Notes: a model not told the origin generated them from the letters alone. DNA of 64,000 nucleotides from Dechloromonas denitrificans (GCF_020510665.1 NZ_CP075187.1:2466001-2530000); one strand, 5' to 3'; counted from the stretch's first letter, positions 36,176 to 44,742 are shown. Translations and numbers: made by a program.

Positions 36176-37132
36176 TCAGGCGGATTCTTTGGTCAGCTTC
36201 TTGGCGAGCATGATCAGGCTTTGCTCGAGAATCAGGCCGACGATACCAATGACGAAGATGGCGATGATGATGTGCTCGACCTTGAGGTTGTTCCACTCGT
36301 CCCACACCCAGAAGCCGATACCGACGCCGCCGGTGAGCATTTCAGCCGCCACGATGACCAGCCAGGCGGTGCCGATCGACAGGCGGATACCGGTCAGCAT
36401 GTAAGGCAGCACAGCCGGGAAGAGGATCTTGGTGACGACCTTCCACTCCGACAACGCCAGCACGCGGGCAACGTTGAGGTAATCCTGCGGCACACGCTGC
36501 ACGCCTTGTGCCGTGTTCATGATCATCGGCCAGATCGAGCAGATGAAGATGGTGTAGGTCGCTGCCGGATCAGCCTTCTTGAAGACCAGCAGGCCGATCG
36601 GCAGCCAGGCCAGCGGCGACACCGGGCGCAGCAGGCTGATGATCGGGTTGATCATCGCCGACAGGAAGGCCGAGCGACCGAGGATGAAGCCGAGCGGAAT
36701 GCCGACCAGCGCAGCAAATCCGAAGCCGATACCGACGCGCTGCAGCGAAGACAGAATATTCCAGCCGATGCCCTGGTCGTTCGGTCCGTTGCGGTAGAAC
36801 GGGTCGGCAAACAACGCGACTGCCGCATCCCAGGTTTGCACCGGGCCAGGAATGCTGCCGCCCTTGTGGGTAGCGACATACCAGATGCCGAGCAGGATCA
36901 GCATGCCGAGGCTGGGCGGCAAGATCTCCCGCAACAGATGATTGATTTTTTCACCGAAAGGCACACCACTCGGCATCGTTTTTGTTTGTTCCATTGTTTT
37001 TTCCTTGGCTGGCACTGCAGCAAGCTGGGCACCCGAGTGGCTGCCGGTTTCCCCTGCCGGGAGACTTGCCTGCGGGTTGCGGTCGACCGCTGTTTCAAGG
37101 CCGAAATCACCGTTCATCGTCGTGGCACTCAT
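36176..37132 (-). CDS. nrtB: Nitrate ABC transporter permease NrtB
   Basis: The 318-residue permease has a polar N-terminal extension of about 60 residues, then about six membrane helices. The EAA-type coupling loop is YLNVARVLALSEWKVVTKILFPAVLPYMLTGIRLSIGTAW, and the family motif GPVQTWDAAVALFADPFYRNGPNDQGIGWNIL is typical of NrtB. The ATG giving MSATTMNGDFGLE is preceded by AGGAGAG, better than the upstream MAGNQERT. The N-terminal extension, rich in Ala, Gly and Thr, is unusual and may be poorly ordered. Confidence 0.93.
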   Translation of the reverse strand: MSATTMNGDFGLETAVDRNPQASLPAGETGSHSGAQLAAVPAKEKTMEQTKTMPSGVPFGEKINHLLREILPPSLGMLILLGIWYVATHKGGSIPGPVQTWDAAVALFADPFYRNGPNDQGIGWNILSSLQRVGIGFGFAALVGIPLGFILGRSAFLSAMINPIISLLRPVSPLAWLPIGLLVFKKADPAATYTIFICSIWPMIMNTAQGVQRVPQDYLNVARVLALSEWKVVTKILFPAVLPYMLTGIRLSIGTAWLVIVAAEMLTGGVGIGFWVWDEWNNLKVEHIIIAIFVIGIVGLILEQSLIMLAKKLTKESA

Positions 37133-37193
37133 GGTTCTCTCCTGGTTGCCGGCCATGCCTGAATCAAGCAGGCATGGCCGGTTTTAAGCCGCG

Positions 37194-38471
37194 TTAAGCC
37201 TTGACCTTGAAAGCATCGGCGTACTTGGCCGGGTCCTTGCCATCCCAGACCACGCCGTCGACCAGCTTGCTGCTGCGCATGTCGCTCTTCGGCAGGGCGA
37301 CACCGGCCGCCGCTGCACCCTGCTTGTAGATGTCGATACGATTGACCTGCTTGGCGACAGCCAGGTAATCCGGATGACTCTTGAGCAAGCCCCAGCGCTT
37401 GTGCTGGGTCATGAACCACATGCCGTCCGACAGGTAAGGGAAATTCACCGCACCGTCATTGAAGAACTTCATGTGGTTCTTGTCGTCCCAGCTCTTGCCC
37501 AGACCGTTCTGGTAGCGACCGAGCATGCGGGCGACGATGACCTCGGTATCGGTATTGACGTAGGACTTCTGGGCGATCGTTTCGGCCGTCTTCTGCTTGT
37601 TCGGCAGCGAGGCATCGATCCACTTGCTGGCATCAAGAATGGCGGCGACCACGGCACGCGCCGTATTCGGATTTTTCTGGACCCACTCGGCCGTCGTCCC
37701 GAGAATCTTTTCCGGGTGATCGGTCCAGATATCCTGCGTTGTCGTGGCCGTGAAGCCGATGTTGTCCATGATCGCGCGGTTGTTCCACGGCTCGCCGACG
37801 CAATAGCCATCCATGTTGCCGACGCGCATGTTGGCAACCATCTGCGGCGGTGGCACGGTGATCGTCTTGACGTCCTTGAGCGGGTTGATGCCATTCGCCG
37901 CCAGCCAGTAGTACAGCCACATGGCGTGCGTGCCGGTCGGGAAGGTCTGGGCGAAGGTGTACTCCCGTTCTTTCTTGGCAAGCAATTTGGCCAGACTGGG
38001 GCCGTCGACCGCACCCTTGTCCTTCATCTGGTTAGACATCGTGATCGCCTGACCGTTGGTATTCAAGGTCATCAGATTGGCCATGTCCTTCTTCGGCCCG
38101 CCAATCCCCATCTGCACGCCATAGACCAGGCCGTACAGCACATGGGCGCAGTCGAGCTCACCATTGACCAGCTTGTCGCGCACCGAGGCCCAGGAAGCTT
38201 CCTTGGTCGGGATGATCTTGATGCCGTACTTCTCGTCGAACTTGTTCACCGCCGCCATGACGACGGAAGCACAGTCAGTCAGCGGGATGAAGCCGATACG
38301 GACTTCCTTCTTCTCGGGGGCATCCGAACCGGCAGCCCAGGCCGCGCTGCGTACACCAGGAGGAACCATGGACATGAGCGATGCTCCCAATGCAGCTGAT
38401 ACAAAATCACGGCGCGAAAAAGAGGATGACTTTTCGACGGCACCTTCGACAACCAGTTTCTTGTCTTCCAT
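37194..38471 (-). CDS. nrtA: Nitrate ABC transporter substrate-binding protein NrtA (Tat-exported)
   Basis: The 425-residue protein has a Tat signal (FSRRDFVSAALGASLMSMV, cleavage near AWA-AGS) and a periplasmic-binding fold of the NrtA/SsuA class (VRIGFIPLTDCASVVMAAVNKFDEKYGIKI; NMDGYCVGEPWNNRAI, a conserved nitrate-pocket segment). NrtA presents nitrate or nitrite to NrtB. A signal peptide distinguishes it from the cytoplasmic NasS sensor, which has the same fold. It heads nrtABD and has a 140-nt leader with ANTAR-type hairpins and a terminator downstream of a sigma-54 promoter. Confidence 0.94.
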   Translation of the reverse strand: MEDKKLVVEGAVEKSSSFSRRDFVSAALGASLMSMVPPGVRSAAWAAGSDAPEKKEVRIGFIPLTDCASVVMAAVNKFDEKYGIKIIPTKEASWASVRDKLVNGELDCAHVLYGLVYGVQMGIGGPKKDMANLMTLNTNGQAITMSNQMKDKGAVDGPSLAKLLAKKEREYTFAQTFPTGTHAMWLYYWLAANGINPLKDVKTITVPPPQMVANMRVGNMDGYCVGEPWNNRAIMDNIGFTATTTQDIWTDHPEKILGTTAEWVQKNPNTARAVVAAILDASKWIDASLPNKQKTAETIAQKSYVNTDTEVIVARMLGRYQNGLGKSWDDKNHMKFFNDGAVNFPYLSDGMWFMTQHKRWGLLKSHPDYLAVAKQVNRIDIYKQGAAAAGVALPKSDMRSSKLVDGVVWDGKDPAKYADAFKVKA

Positions 38472-38507
38472 TGCTTGCTCCTTGATAACGAAAATCCAAA
38501 AACAAAT

Positions 38508-38552
38508 GGGCGTCGCATCTGTGCTGCGCTTTGGCAGTACAGATGGACGCCC
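38508..38552 (-). terminator. Leader terminator (attenuator) upstream of nrtA
   Basis: On the minus strand GGGCGTC-CATCTGT pairs with ACAGATG-C-GACGCCC, a 14-bp stem with one bulge, followed by ATTTGTTTTT. It lies between the sigma-54 promoter and the nrtA ATG, the position expected for a NasT-controlled terminator. Confidence 0.85.
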
Positions 38553-38561
38553 TTGTCCTGT

Positions 38562-38603
38562 GCGCTGGCTTTTGCCCAACGCTTGCCCGGTCGCCATTGA
38601 CCG
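38562..38603 (-). promoter_or_regulatory. ANTAR-type two-hairpin antitermination element of nrtA
   Basis: The first hairpin (38588-38603) is CGGTC-AATGGC-GACCG, a hexaloop with A at position 1 and G at position 4, the rule known for ANTAR targets. The second (38562-38582) is GCGTTGG/CCAGCGC with a 7-nt loop that does not obey the rule exactly. The pair starts about nine bases after the predicted transcription start and precedes the terminator. Confidence 0.75.
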
Positions 38604-38621
38604 TGCGTTTAAAAGGACTAT

Positions 38622-38637
38622 TGCAATGGCCGTGCCA
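38622..38637 (-). promoter_or_regulatory. Sigma-54 promoter of nrtABD
   Basis: On the minus strand TGGCAC-N5-TTGCA is a full match to the -24/-12 consensus. The predicted start is near 38611. Confidence 0.9.
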
Positions 38638-38726
38638 GGATTAGTTAAAAGGAACTATATAAATGTAACTATATGGTTTTAAATGGATTTTTGTCGAATA
38701 GACGGTCAGAAAACTCGCCGAAAAAA

Positions 38727-38743
38727 TGCACTGTTGCGGTGCA
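38727..38743. promoter_or_regulatory. NtrC-type enhancer site for nrtA
   Basis: TGCACTGTTGCGGTGCA is a 17-bp near-palindrome with TGCAC/GTGCA arms, matching the NtrC consensus TGCACC-N5-GGTGCA at most positions. It is centred about 124 bases upstream of the predicted sigma-54 start. AT-rich DNA with two AACTATAT repeats (38653, 38667) lies between. Confidence 0.8.
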
Positions 38744-38767
38744 ACAAGGCGACTCAACCGCACAGCT

Positions 38768-39343
38768 TTAGAGCAGCACGCGCGCCATATCGATCACGTC
38801 ACGCGCCACTTTGGCCATGCTCTGGCCGCGCTCCATGGCCAGCTTGCGCATCGCATGGTAAGCCGCGTCCTCGTCGAGGCCGCGCGCCTTCATCAAGACG
38901 CCCTTGGCCTTGTCGACCAACTTACGGTCGGTCAGCTTCTTGGATATTTCATCAAGCTCGCGGCGCAGCGCCTGGGTATCTTCGAAACGCGCCCGGGCAA
39001 CCTCGACAATCGGCTTGATCCGTTTCGGATCGAGGCCATCGACGATATACGCCGAAACGCCGGCCTTGACGGCATCACGGATGGTTTCCTGGCCATCTTC
39101 CTGAGTAAAGATGACGACTGGACGCGGCATATCCTTGTTCATCGTTGCCAGATTTTCAAGGGTGTCGCGACTCGGGCTTTCCGTGTCGATCAGGATCACA
39201 TCCGGCTGCAGTCTCTCGACTTCAGCCGTCAGATTGTCGGCGCCGGCCAGGATGGCTGCAACCTGATAGCCGGCAAGCGCCAGCCCGGCACAGATTTCTC
39301 CGGCCCGCGAACGGGATTCATCAATAACTAGGACAGTAAGCAT
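38768..39343 (-). CDS. nasT: ANTAR antiterminator NasT
   Basis: The 191-residue protein has a receiver-like domain (about 1-120; LTVLVIDESRSRAGEI, VILIDTESPSRDTLE) and a C-terminal three-helix ANTAR RNA-binding domain (about 128-190; LTDRKLVDKAKGVLMKARGLDEDAAYHAMRKLAMERG). NasT releases terminators in nitrate-assimilation leaders by binding two-hairpin elements, and in other bacteria it is held inactive by NasS until nitrate is present. Three candidate target leaders are in this window. No NasS gene is adjacent. It lies eight bases downstream of cbiX. Confidence 0.93.
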   Translation of the reverse strand: MLTVLVIDESRSRAGEICAGLALAGYQVAAILAGADNLTAEVERLQPDVILIDTESPSRDTLENLATMNKDMPRPVVIFTQEDGQETIRDAVKAGVSAYIVDGLDPKRIKPIVEVARARFEDTQALRRELDEISKKLTDRKLVDKAKGVLMKARGLDEDAAYHAMRKLAMERGQSMAKVARDVIDMARVLL

Positions 39344-39351
39344 GCCAGACT

Positions 39352-39732
39352 CTAAGCAAACTCCGAACCAGCTGCCCCAAGTGCGGCTTCAGCCATGGCT
39401 TGAACCACGATCTCGTTTTCGCCGATCACCCCGCTCAGTGAAAAATCGACGTCCGGATAGGTCGACCGCAGCGACGCCAGGATTTCCGGTGTTTCCTTCT
39501 TCAGATGGCCGCCACGGGCGATGAACATCGGAATCACAACGATCTTTTTCGCCCCCTGTGCGATCAGTTGGCTGGCACATTCCGGCAGGGTTGGCGTCAT
39601 GAATTCGAGAAAAGCCAGTTCAACGGGGGCATCCGTCACGCGCAAACGCATTGCTGCCTGAACCCGCCGCATCGGATTGGCCCATTCCGGATCGCGGGCA
39701 CCGTGGGCAAAAAGAATCAGGGCTGTGGTCAT
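39352..39732 (-). CDS. cbiX: CbiX/SirB-type sirohydrochlorin chelatase, short form
   Basis: The 126-residue protein is the small single-domain form of the class II chelatases. The metal-binding His residues are visible at His10 (LFAHGARDPEW) and His76 (FIARGGHLKKETPEIL). Such enzymes insert cobalt or iron into sirohydrochlorin. Its place directly before nasT, in a nitrate-assimilation region, suggests iron insertion for the siroheme of NirB; a cobalamin role cannot be excluded. Confidence 0.88.
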   Translation of the reverse strand: MTTALILFAHGARDPEWANPMRRVQAAMRLRVTDAPVELAFLEFMTPTLPECASQLIAQGAKKIVVIPMFIARGGHLKKETPEILASLRSTYPDVDFSLSGVIGENEIVVQAMAEAALGAAGSEFA

Positions 39733-40040
39733 GGTTTATCTCTCCAGAAAGTTGGGTGGATTATCCCGCCCACCGCCTGATTAGGCCAGACCGTTTTGTG
39801 TCCAACGAGCTTACCTGCTCCACGCGGCACCTTATTCATCAGGCCAAGGCAAATTAAATCCTTTTGACCTAAGTCAGACGACGTAGATCAATATCCCACT
39901 AAGCTGCACGGCGTTGTTTTTCACACTTTTCACTGATCGGGCAATTCAGGCAATTAAGGACCAAAATTGTCTTTTTTTGCAAATCCCAAGCGACGAGATT
40001 TTGCTCATCAATGTTCTAGTCATGGCAAAAAACTGAAATC
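39733..40040. other. Divergent promoter region of cbiX-nasT and the HD-GYP gene
   Basis: This is a 308-base non-coding stretch. The only element I recognise is TTGACCTAAGTCAG at 39864-39877, a dyad with the spacing of an FNR/DNR box (TTGAT-N4-ATCAA) but C/G at the fifth positions. No sigma-54 site is present. Confidence 0.45.
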
Positions 40041-41615
40041 ATGAACAAGGATCAGGAAATTCTGGCCGTCAGCCGACTGGTTTTCGAGTTAACCAAGATC
40101 GGCAGTGTCGATGCCGACCTCGACCGTCTGCAGGCACGCCTGTTCGATCTGCTGCACGCACTGCCGGGCATTTGCGTCATTCCCAAGAGCGCCCTGCTGC
40201 TCTTCAATCCGCGACATCGTCTTGTCCAGGTTGCCCAATTCGGCTTGCCCGCAGCCTGGGGACGCGCCAGCCAACAGGGCAACGAAATTGATCCGTCACG
40301 CGCTTTCGACCCACACGCCCGTCTCGGCACGCCGGCCACGCACCGGCCGGCCCTGTCGCTGGTCGGCATCGAGGACCAGGCGCCCTGCCTGACCCTCCCG
40401 CTCAGCGACAACGGAAAATCGATCGGCTACCTGCTCGTTTTCATTGAGGCAGACTGGCAGCCCGATGCTGTTGAACTGGAATTCATGAGCGACCTGGCGC
40501 AAGCCGTCTCAATGCTGGTATCGCGCAGCATGGTGAACGAAACGCTACGGGTCCGCGAAGTCGAACTCGAAGATGCCCGGACCGATGCCATTCGCCGCCT
40601 GGGCACCGCATCGGAATACCGCGACAACGAAACCGGCATGCACATCATGCGCATGACGCACTACGCGACCAGTATCGCCAAGGCGATGGGCTTGTCGCTC
40701 GAACTGCGCGAGCTGCTCGCCATTTGCGCCCCGATGCACGATGTCGGCAAGATCGGCATTGCCGACGCCATTCTGCTCAAGCCGGGCCGCCTGACGCCCG
40801 ATGAGTTCGAAGTGATGAAAACGCACACCGAAATCGGCAAGCGTCTGCTCGAAGGCAGCGACGCCCTGATCTCTGCCGCCCGCGACATTGCGGCTTACCA
40901 CCACGAACGTTGGGACGGCACCGGTTATCCATACGGCCTGCGCGGCGAGGAAATTCCGGTGTTGGCGCGCGTTTGCGCGATTGCCGATGTCTTTGACGCC
41001 CTCACGTCGATACGCCCCTACAAGCGCCCCTGGTCATTTGAAGACGCCATCGCTTACGTTCACCAGGAAGCCGGGCGTTATTTCGATCCCTCCGCCGTTG
41101 CCGCTTTTGACCGGGCCATGCCCGAGATCATCCGCATCCGCGAACTCTACCGGGACGACATCATTGATCCGAACCAGGTACTCGACCTTCCGCCCGTGGC
41201 CTACCGCGAAGATCGCTGGGTCGCCTGGGATGAGGCGCTCAGTGTCGGGATTGATGTCATCGACGAACATCATCGCTACCTGTTCGACCTGACCAATGAC
41301 CTGTTCGACGTGGTTGCGGCAAAACGCGGCGCCCGCGACGTGGCCCGCATCCTGAAGTCGCTGGACCAGTACGCCCAGGTTCACTTCCGGGCCGAAGAGC
41401 GGATGATGGCCCACCACGCCTACGGCGAACAGGACAAGCAACACGCCCAGCACCGTGATTTTGAAACGCGGCTCGACGAGTTTTATGGCGAACTGCACGA
41501 CAACCCGCTGACCGCACAGTTCGATGTCCTGATTTACCTGCGCGACTGGCTGATCAAGCACATCAAGCTGGAAGATGCCAAATTGAAGGAACTGGTCACC
41601 ACCAACCGGAAGTGA
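40041..41615 (+). CDS. GAF-HD-GYP-hemerythrin c-di-GMP phosphodiesterase
   Basis: The 524-residue protein has an N-terminal GAF-like domain (about 15-170), a central HD-GYP domain (about 185-375) with MHDVGKIGIADAILLKPGRL and HHERWDGTGYPYGLRGEEIP, and a C-terminal bacteriohemerythrin domain (about 395-520). Its ligand motifs are DVIDEHHRYLF, HFRAEERMMAHH, HAQHRDFE and WLIKHIKLED. HD-GYP motifs are complete, so hydrolysis of c-di-GMP gated by oxygen or nitric oxide at the diiron site is a reasonable prediction. Its stop is three bases from the convergent PP2C-kinase gene. It does not have a receiver domain. Confidence 0.93.
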   Translation: MNKDQEILAVSRLVFELTKIGSVDADLDRLQARLFDLLHALPGICVIPKSALLLFNPRHRLVQVAQFGLPAAWGRASQQGNEIDPSRAFDPHARLGTPATHRPALSLVGIEDQAPCLTLPLSDNGKSIGYLLVFIEADWQPDAVELEFMSDLAQAVSMLVSRSMVNETLRVREVELEDARTDAIRRLGTASEYRDNETGMHIMRMTHYATSIAKAMGLSLELRELLAICAPMHDVGKIGIADAILLKPGRLTPDEFEVMKTHTEIGKRLLEGSDALISAARDIAAYHHERWDGTGYPYGLRGEEIPVLARVCAIADVFDALTSIRPYKRPWSFEDAIAYVHQEAGRYFDPSAVAAFDRAMPEIIRIRELYRDDIIDPNQVLDLPPVAYREDRWVAWDEALSVGIDVIDEHHRYLFDLTNDLFDVVAAKRGARDVARILKSLDQYAQVHFRAEERMMAHHAYGEQDKQHAQHRDFETRLDEFYGELHDNPLTAQFDVLIYLRDWLIKHIKLEDAKLKELVTTNRK

Positions 41616-41618
41616 TAC

Positions 41619-43307
41619 TCAGCGCAGCAAAATCAGCCACAACACGAGGTTGACCGCGAGCGAACAGGCAGCCACGCCTTTCCAAAACACCAGCGGATTG
41701 CGCTGGATCAGCGGCTGCCTTCCCGGCGGCGCAATCGGCCGGCTGGCACCGCGCTCAAGCGCCAGGATAAATTCTTCGGCCGTTTCGAAGCGGTCCTTGG
41801 CCAGCCTGGCAACACTTTTGAGCAGGATATTTTCCAGCCAGCCGGGAATTTCCGGACGCCAGCGCGTCGGCCGGGCCGGATCACCGAATTTCGGCGTCTG
41901 GAAAGGCTCGATCTCGCCATACGGATATTTACGGGTCAGCAGGTAATACAGCACAACCCCGGCCGCATAGAGGTCGTTGGCTGCGGCCGGCTCGGCATTT
42001 TCAAACAGTTCCGGTGCCATGTAAGACGGCGTGCCGGCCTGGCCGACAGGCTCGTCCGGCTTGCGCTCGCCGAGGCTGACGGCAACGCCCAGATCGAGGA
42101 CACGCAAGACACCGTCCTGTCCGAGATGGATGTTGTCGGTCTTGATGTCGCGATGCACGATATCCAGCCGGTGCAAGGTGGCAATCGCACGCAACAGGGC
42201 AACACCGAGGCGGACCACTTCACCGACCGGAAAATGCTGTCCGGCATCCAGCCGGTCCTGCAAGGTAGCGCCGGCATGCCAGGTCATCAGGTAATACAGG
42301 CAGCTACGCTGGTCGGCCGGTACGACTTGTGGAAAGAACGGCGAAACGACGCGACGGGCGCGCCACTCCTCCATCAGCAAGGCGGAGGCGGCAGCAGTGT
42401 CGCCTTCCATGCTGGCCTGCAAGGTCTTGAGGACCAGCAACTGCCCGTTACGCTGATTTTTGACGCGATAAAGCAGGGTTTCCCGCGCGTCGTGCAAAAC
42501 CTCTTCGATCAAAAAGCCATCCAGCTCATGCCCCGGCTTGAGACGATGCGGCAAAGGCAGGCTGACTGCACTTTCGAGACTATCGCGCAGACCGGCCGGC
42601 GGCAGGGTCAGGATATCCAGCACGACGGCAGTGGCGTTGTCATGCCCGCCCTGGGCCAGCGCCAGGCTGGTCAGGGCGGCGGCAGCACCTTGCGGCTCGG
42701 GATGATCGAGCAGCACTTCGCGCATCAGCGCATCCGGCAAAACGCCCCAGACACCATCGGAAACCAGCAAAAAACGGTCGTCGACCGCAAGATCGCCATC
42801 GGCGAAATCCATCAGCACGCGCGGGTCGAGGCCGATGGCACGGGACAGCACATTATTCAGTTCCGGATGTTCCCAGGTGTGATCGACGGTCAGGCGATCG
42901 AGCCGCCCCCCCTGCAAGCGATAAATGCGGCTGTCGCCGATATGCGCCGTATAAAAACGACGGCCGCGCACCACCAGCGCCGACAAGGTCGTTGCCATGC
43001 CGGTCAGCTCGGCATCCCGCCCGGCTTCGGCGATGACCCAGCGATTGAGGGCGGTCGTCACCGTTTCGATGGCTCGCGGCACACCCCAGGTGTCGGGCGT
43101 GGCAAAATAATCGGCCAACAACCCGCGTACCGTATATTCAGCCGCCTCGCGTCCGCCGCGATGGCCGCCAATGCCATCGGCAACCGCCGCGATGACGCCC
43201 TTGTTTTCAAGCTCCAGCCCCTCCGGCGTGGCGAAACCGGCGTAATCCTCATTGCGCTCGCGAGGTCCGGTCAGGGAGGCTTGGCCAATGGCAAGTTGTA
43301 AGGGCAT
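41619..43307 (-). CDS. PP2C phosphatase-Ser/Thr kinase fusion, membrane-anchored (transporter-linked copy 1)
   Basis: The 562-residue protein has a PP2C-type phosphatase domain at about 1-235. Its metal motifs are RNEDYAG, VADGIGGH, GDSRIYRL, LLVSDGVWG and GGHDNAT. A Ser/Thr kinase domain follows at about 260-525 (LLVLKTL Lys, VHRDIKTDNIHL, LDLGVAVSL in place of DFG, GTPSYMAPELF). A short linker PLIQRNPLVFWK then leads into a C-terminal membrane helix. It can therefore both phosphorylate and dephosphorylate at the membrane. It lies 55 bases downstream of the nitrate transporter gene, probably in the same transcript. A related kinase is PA1782 of the Pseudomonas nitrate-assimilation locus (known from memory). 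MPLQLAIGQASLTG is chosen as start. Confidence 0.92.
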   Translation of the reverse strand: MPLQLAIGQASLTGPRERNEDYAGFATPEGLELENKGVIAAVADGIGGHRGGREAAEYTVRGLLADYFATPDTWGVPRAIETVTTALNRWVIAEAGRDAELTGMATTLSALVVRGRRFYTAHIGDSRIYRLQGGRLDRLTVDHTWEHPELNNVLSRAIGLDPRVLMDFADGDLAVDDRFLLVSDGVWGVLPDALMREVLLDHPEPQGAAAALTSLALAQGGHDNATAVVLDILTLPPAGLRDSLESAVSLPLPHRLKPGHELDGFLIEEVLHDARETLLYRVKNQRNGQLLVLKTLQASMEGDTAAASALLMEEWRARRVVSPFFPQVVPADQRSCLYYLMTWHAGATLQDRLDAGQHFPVGEVVRLGVALLRAIATLHRLDIVHRDIKTDNIHLGQDGVLRVLDLGVAVSLGERKPDEPVGQAGTPSYMAPELFENAEPAAANDLYAAGVVLYYLLTRKYPYGEIEPFQTPKFGDPARPTRWRPEIPGWLENILLKSVARLAKDRFETAEEFILALERGASRPIAPPGRQPLIQRNPLVFWKGVAACSLAVNLVLWLILLR

Positions 43308-43362
43308 GATCGACTCGAATGAAAAAAGCGGCGCAAACACTGCGCCGCCGGGTGACTTTACG

Positions 43363-44577
43363 TCAGATCTTGGCGGCCGTCAGATAACTGGCCCCCCAGG
43401 TGGTCCGCCAGCGGGTCTTGACGCCGGTCAGGCCAACCAGAGCAAGCACGGCCAGTGCGGCAAAAATCATGAAACCCATCTGGTAGCTGCCGGTGATCTG
43501 GCGGGAATAACCAAGGCTGGATGCCAGGTAGAAGCCGCCCACCCCGCCGGCCATGCCGACCAGGCCGGTCATCACGCCGATTTCCTTGCGGAACCGCTGG
43601 GGCACCAACTGGAATACCGCACCGTTCCCTGTCCCGAGAGCCAGCATGGCACCGACGAAGGCGACCAGTGCCATCCACGCTTCCGGCAGGCCGAGGCTGA
43701 CGATGGCCAGAAAAATGGCGGCGAAGATATACATCACGGTCAGCGATTTGACGCCGCCGATACGATCCGCCAGGTTGCCGCCGATCGGGCGAACCAGCGA
43801 TCCGGCGAAAACGCAACCGGCGGTAAAGAACCCAGCTGTTTTCGGATCAAGCCCGTACTGGGTGTTGAAGTAGATGACCAGCGAGGAAGCCAGGCCGACG
43901 AAACCGCCGAAAGTCACCGAATAGAAGAACATGAACCACCAGGCATCCTTGTCCTTGAGCACTTTCAGGTACTCGGCGAAGGTCTTCGGCGGCGGCGCGT
44001 CGGGCGCATCCTTGGCCATGAAGCAGAAGGCGATCAGCACCAGGATCAGCGGAATGAGCACGATCCCGAACACATTGGTCCAGCCGAAGGCGGCCGCCAG
44101 GCCGGGGGCGAACAAAGCCGCCAGCGCAGTCCCGGAGTTGCCGGCACCGGCAATGCCCATCGCCGTGCCTTGATGCTCGGCCGGATACCAGCGCGACGCC
44201 AGCGGCAGAGCAGCTGCAAACGAGGCGCCGGCAACGCCGAGGAAGACGCCGAGGATAAGCACCTCGTTGTAGGAATGCACGCCGATCAACCAGGCATAAG
44301 CCATGGCTGCAATAACAACGATCTGACCGATGATGGCCGCTTTTTTCGGCGACAGACGATCAACCAGAATCCCCATGACGATACGCAACAAGGCGCCGGC
44401 CAGCACCGGCGTGGCGACCATCAGGCCCTTCTGGGCGTGCGTCAGGCCGAGATCCTTGGCGATCCCGATACCGAGCGGACCGAGGATGACCCAGACCATG
44501 AAAGCCAGGTCGAAGTAGAGGAATGCCGCCAGAAGCGTGGGCGTGTGGCCGGCTTGCAGGAATGATTTTTTGTCCAT
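43363..44577 (-). CDS. MFS nitrate/nitrite transporter (NarK/NasA family)
   Basis: The 404-residue protein has 12 membrane helices and the two nitrate-signature segments of the NNP family: GVAGASFAAALPLASRWYPAEHQGTAMGIAGAGNSGTA in helix 5 and GVMTGLVGMAGGVGGFYLA in helix 11. It imports nitrate (or exchanges nitrate and nitrite). MDKKSFLQAGHTPTLLAAFLYFDLAFMVWV is the family-like start; the frame is open upstream only through the regulatory leader. It heads a two-gene unit with the PP2C-kinase fusion and has a sigma-54 promoter and ANTAR-type leader. Confidence 0.94.
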   Translation of the reverse strand: MDKKSFLQAGHTPTLLAAFLYFDLAFMVWVILGPLGIGIAKDLGLTHAQKGLMVATPVLAGALLRIVMGILVDRLSPKKAAIIGQIVVIAAMAYAWLIGVHSYNEVLILGVFLGVAGASFAAALPLASRWYPAEHQGTAMGIAGAGNSGTALAALFAPGLAAAFGWTNVFGIVLIPLILVLIAFCFMAKDAPDAPPPKTFAEYLKVLKDKDAWWFMFFYSVTFGGFVGLASSLVIYFNTQYGLDPKTAGFFTAGCVFAGSLVRPIGGNLADRIGGVKSLTVMYIFAAIFLAIVSLGLPEAWMALVAFVGAMLALGTGNGAVFQLVPQRFRKEIGVMTGLVGMAGGVGGFYLASSLGYSRQITGSYQMGFMIFAALAVLALVGLTGVKTRWRTTWGASYLTAAKI

Positions 44578-44604
44578 TTTGGGTCTGTTTTCCGGGTTGA
44601 CCGT

Positions 44605-44629
44605 ACCCCGCAGGAAACATCCTTGGGGT
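44605..44629 (-). promoter_or_regulatory. Third leader hairpin upstream of the nitrate transporter
   Basis: On the minus strand ACCCC-A-AGGA pairs with TCCT-GC-GGGGT around TGTT. It occupies the terminator position between the ANTAR-type hairpins and the ATG, but it is not followed by a T run, so classical termination is uncertain. Confidence 0.55.
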
Positions 44630-44668
44630 GCAGGAACGGTCGTTGAAGGGGATGCTTGCTTCAGCGCA

Positions 44669-44703
44669 TGGCTTCGTCGCCACCAGCCCACCCTCGTTGG
44701 CGG
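44669..44703 (-). promoter_or_regulatory. ANTAR-type two-hairpin element of the nitrate transporter
   Basis: Hairpin 1 (44688-44703) is CCGCC-AACGAG-GGTGG, a hexaloop with A1 and G4. Hairpin 2 (44669-44682) is TGGC-GACGAA-GCCA, with G4 but G at position 1. They are five bases apart and begin about 14 bases after the predicted start. ATGCGCTGAA follows, as in the nirB leader. Confidence 0.8.
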
Positions 44704-44726
44704 AAATCGCTGTGATACCTGGATAT

Positions 44727-44742
44727 CGCAAGCGCCGTGCCA
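44727..44742 (-). promoter_or_regulatory. Sigma-54 promoter of the nitrate transporter gene
   Basis: On the minus strand TGGCAC-N5-TTGCG matches the -24/-12 consensus except at the last base. The predicted start is near 44716. Confidence 0.88.

Noticed and set aside
37194..38471. NrtA-fold protein as the cytoplasmic sensor NasS
   Set aside because: It has a clear Tat signal peptide and is followed by permease and ATPase genes, so it is the periplasmic importer component.
43252..44565. 437-codon open frame antisense to the nitrate transporter
   Set aside because: The product is rich in Gln, His, Asp and Arg, which is the mirror of hydrophobic helices on the opposite strand.
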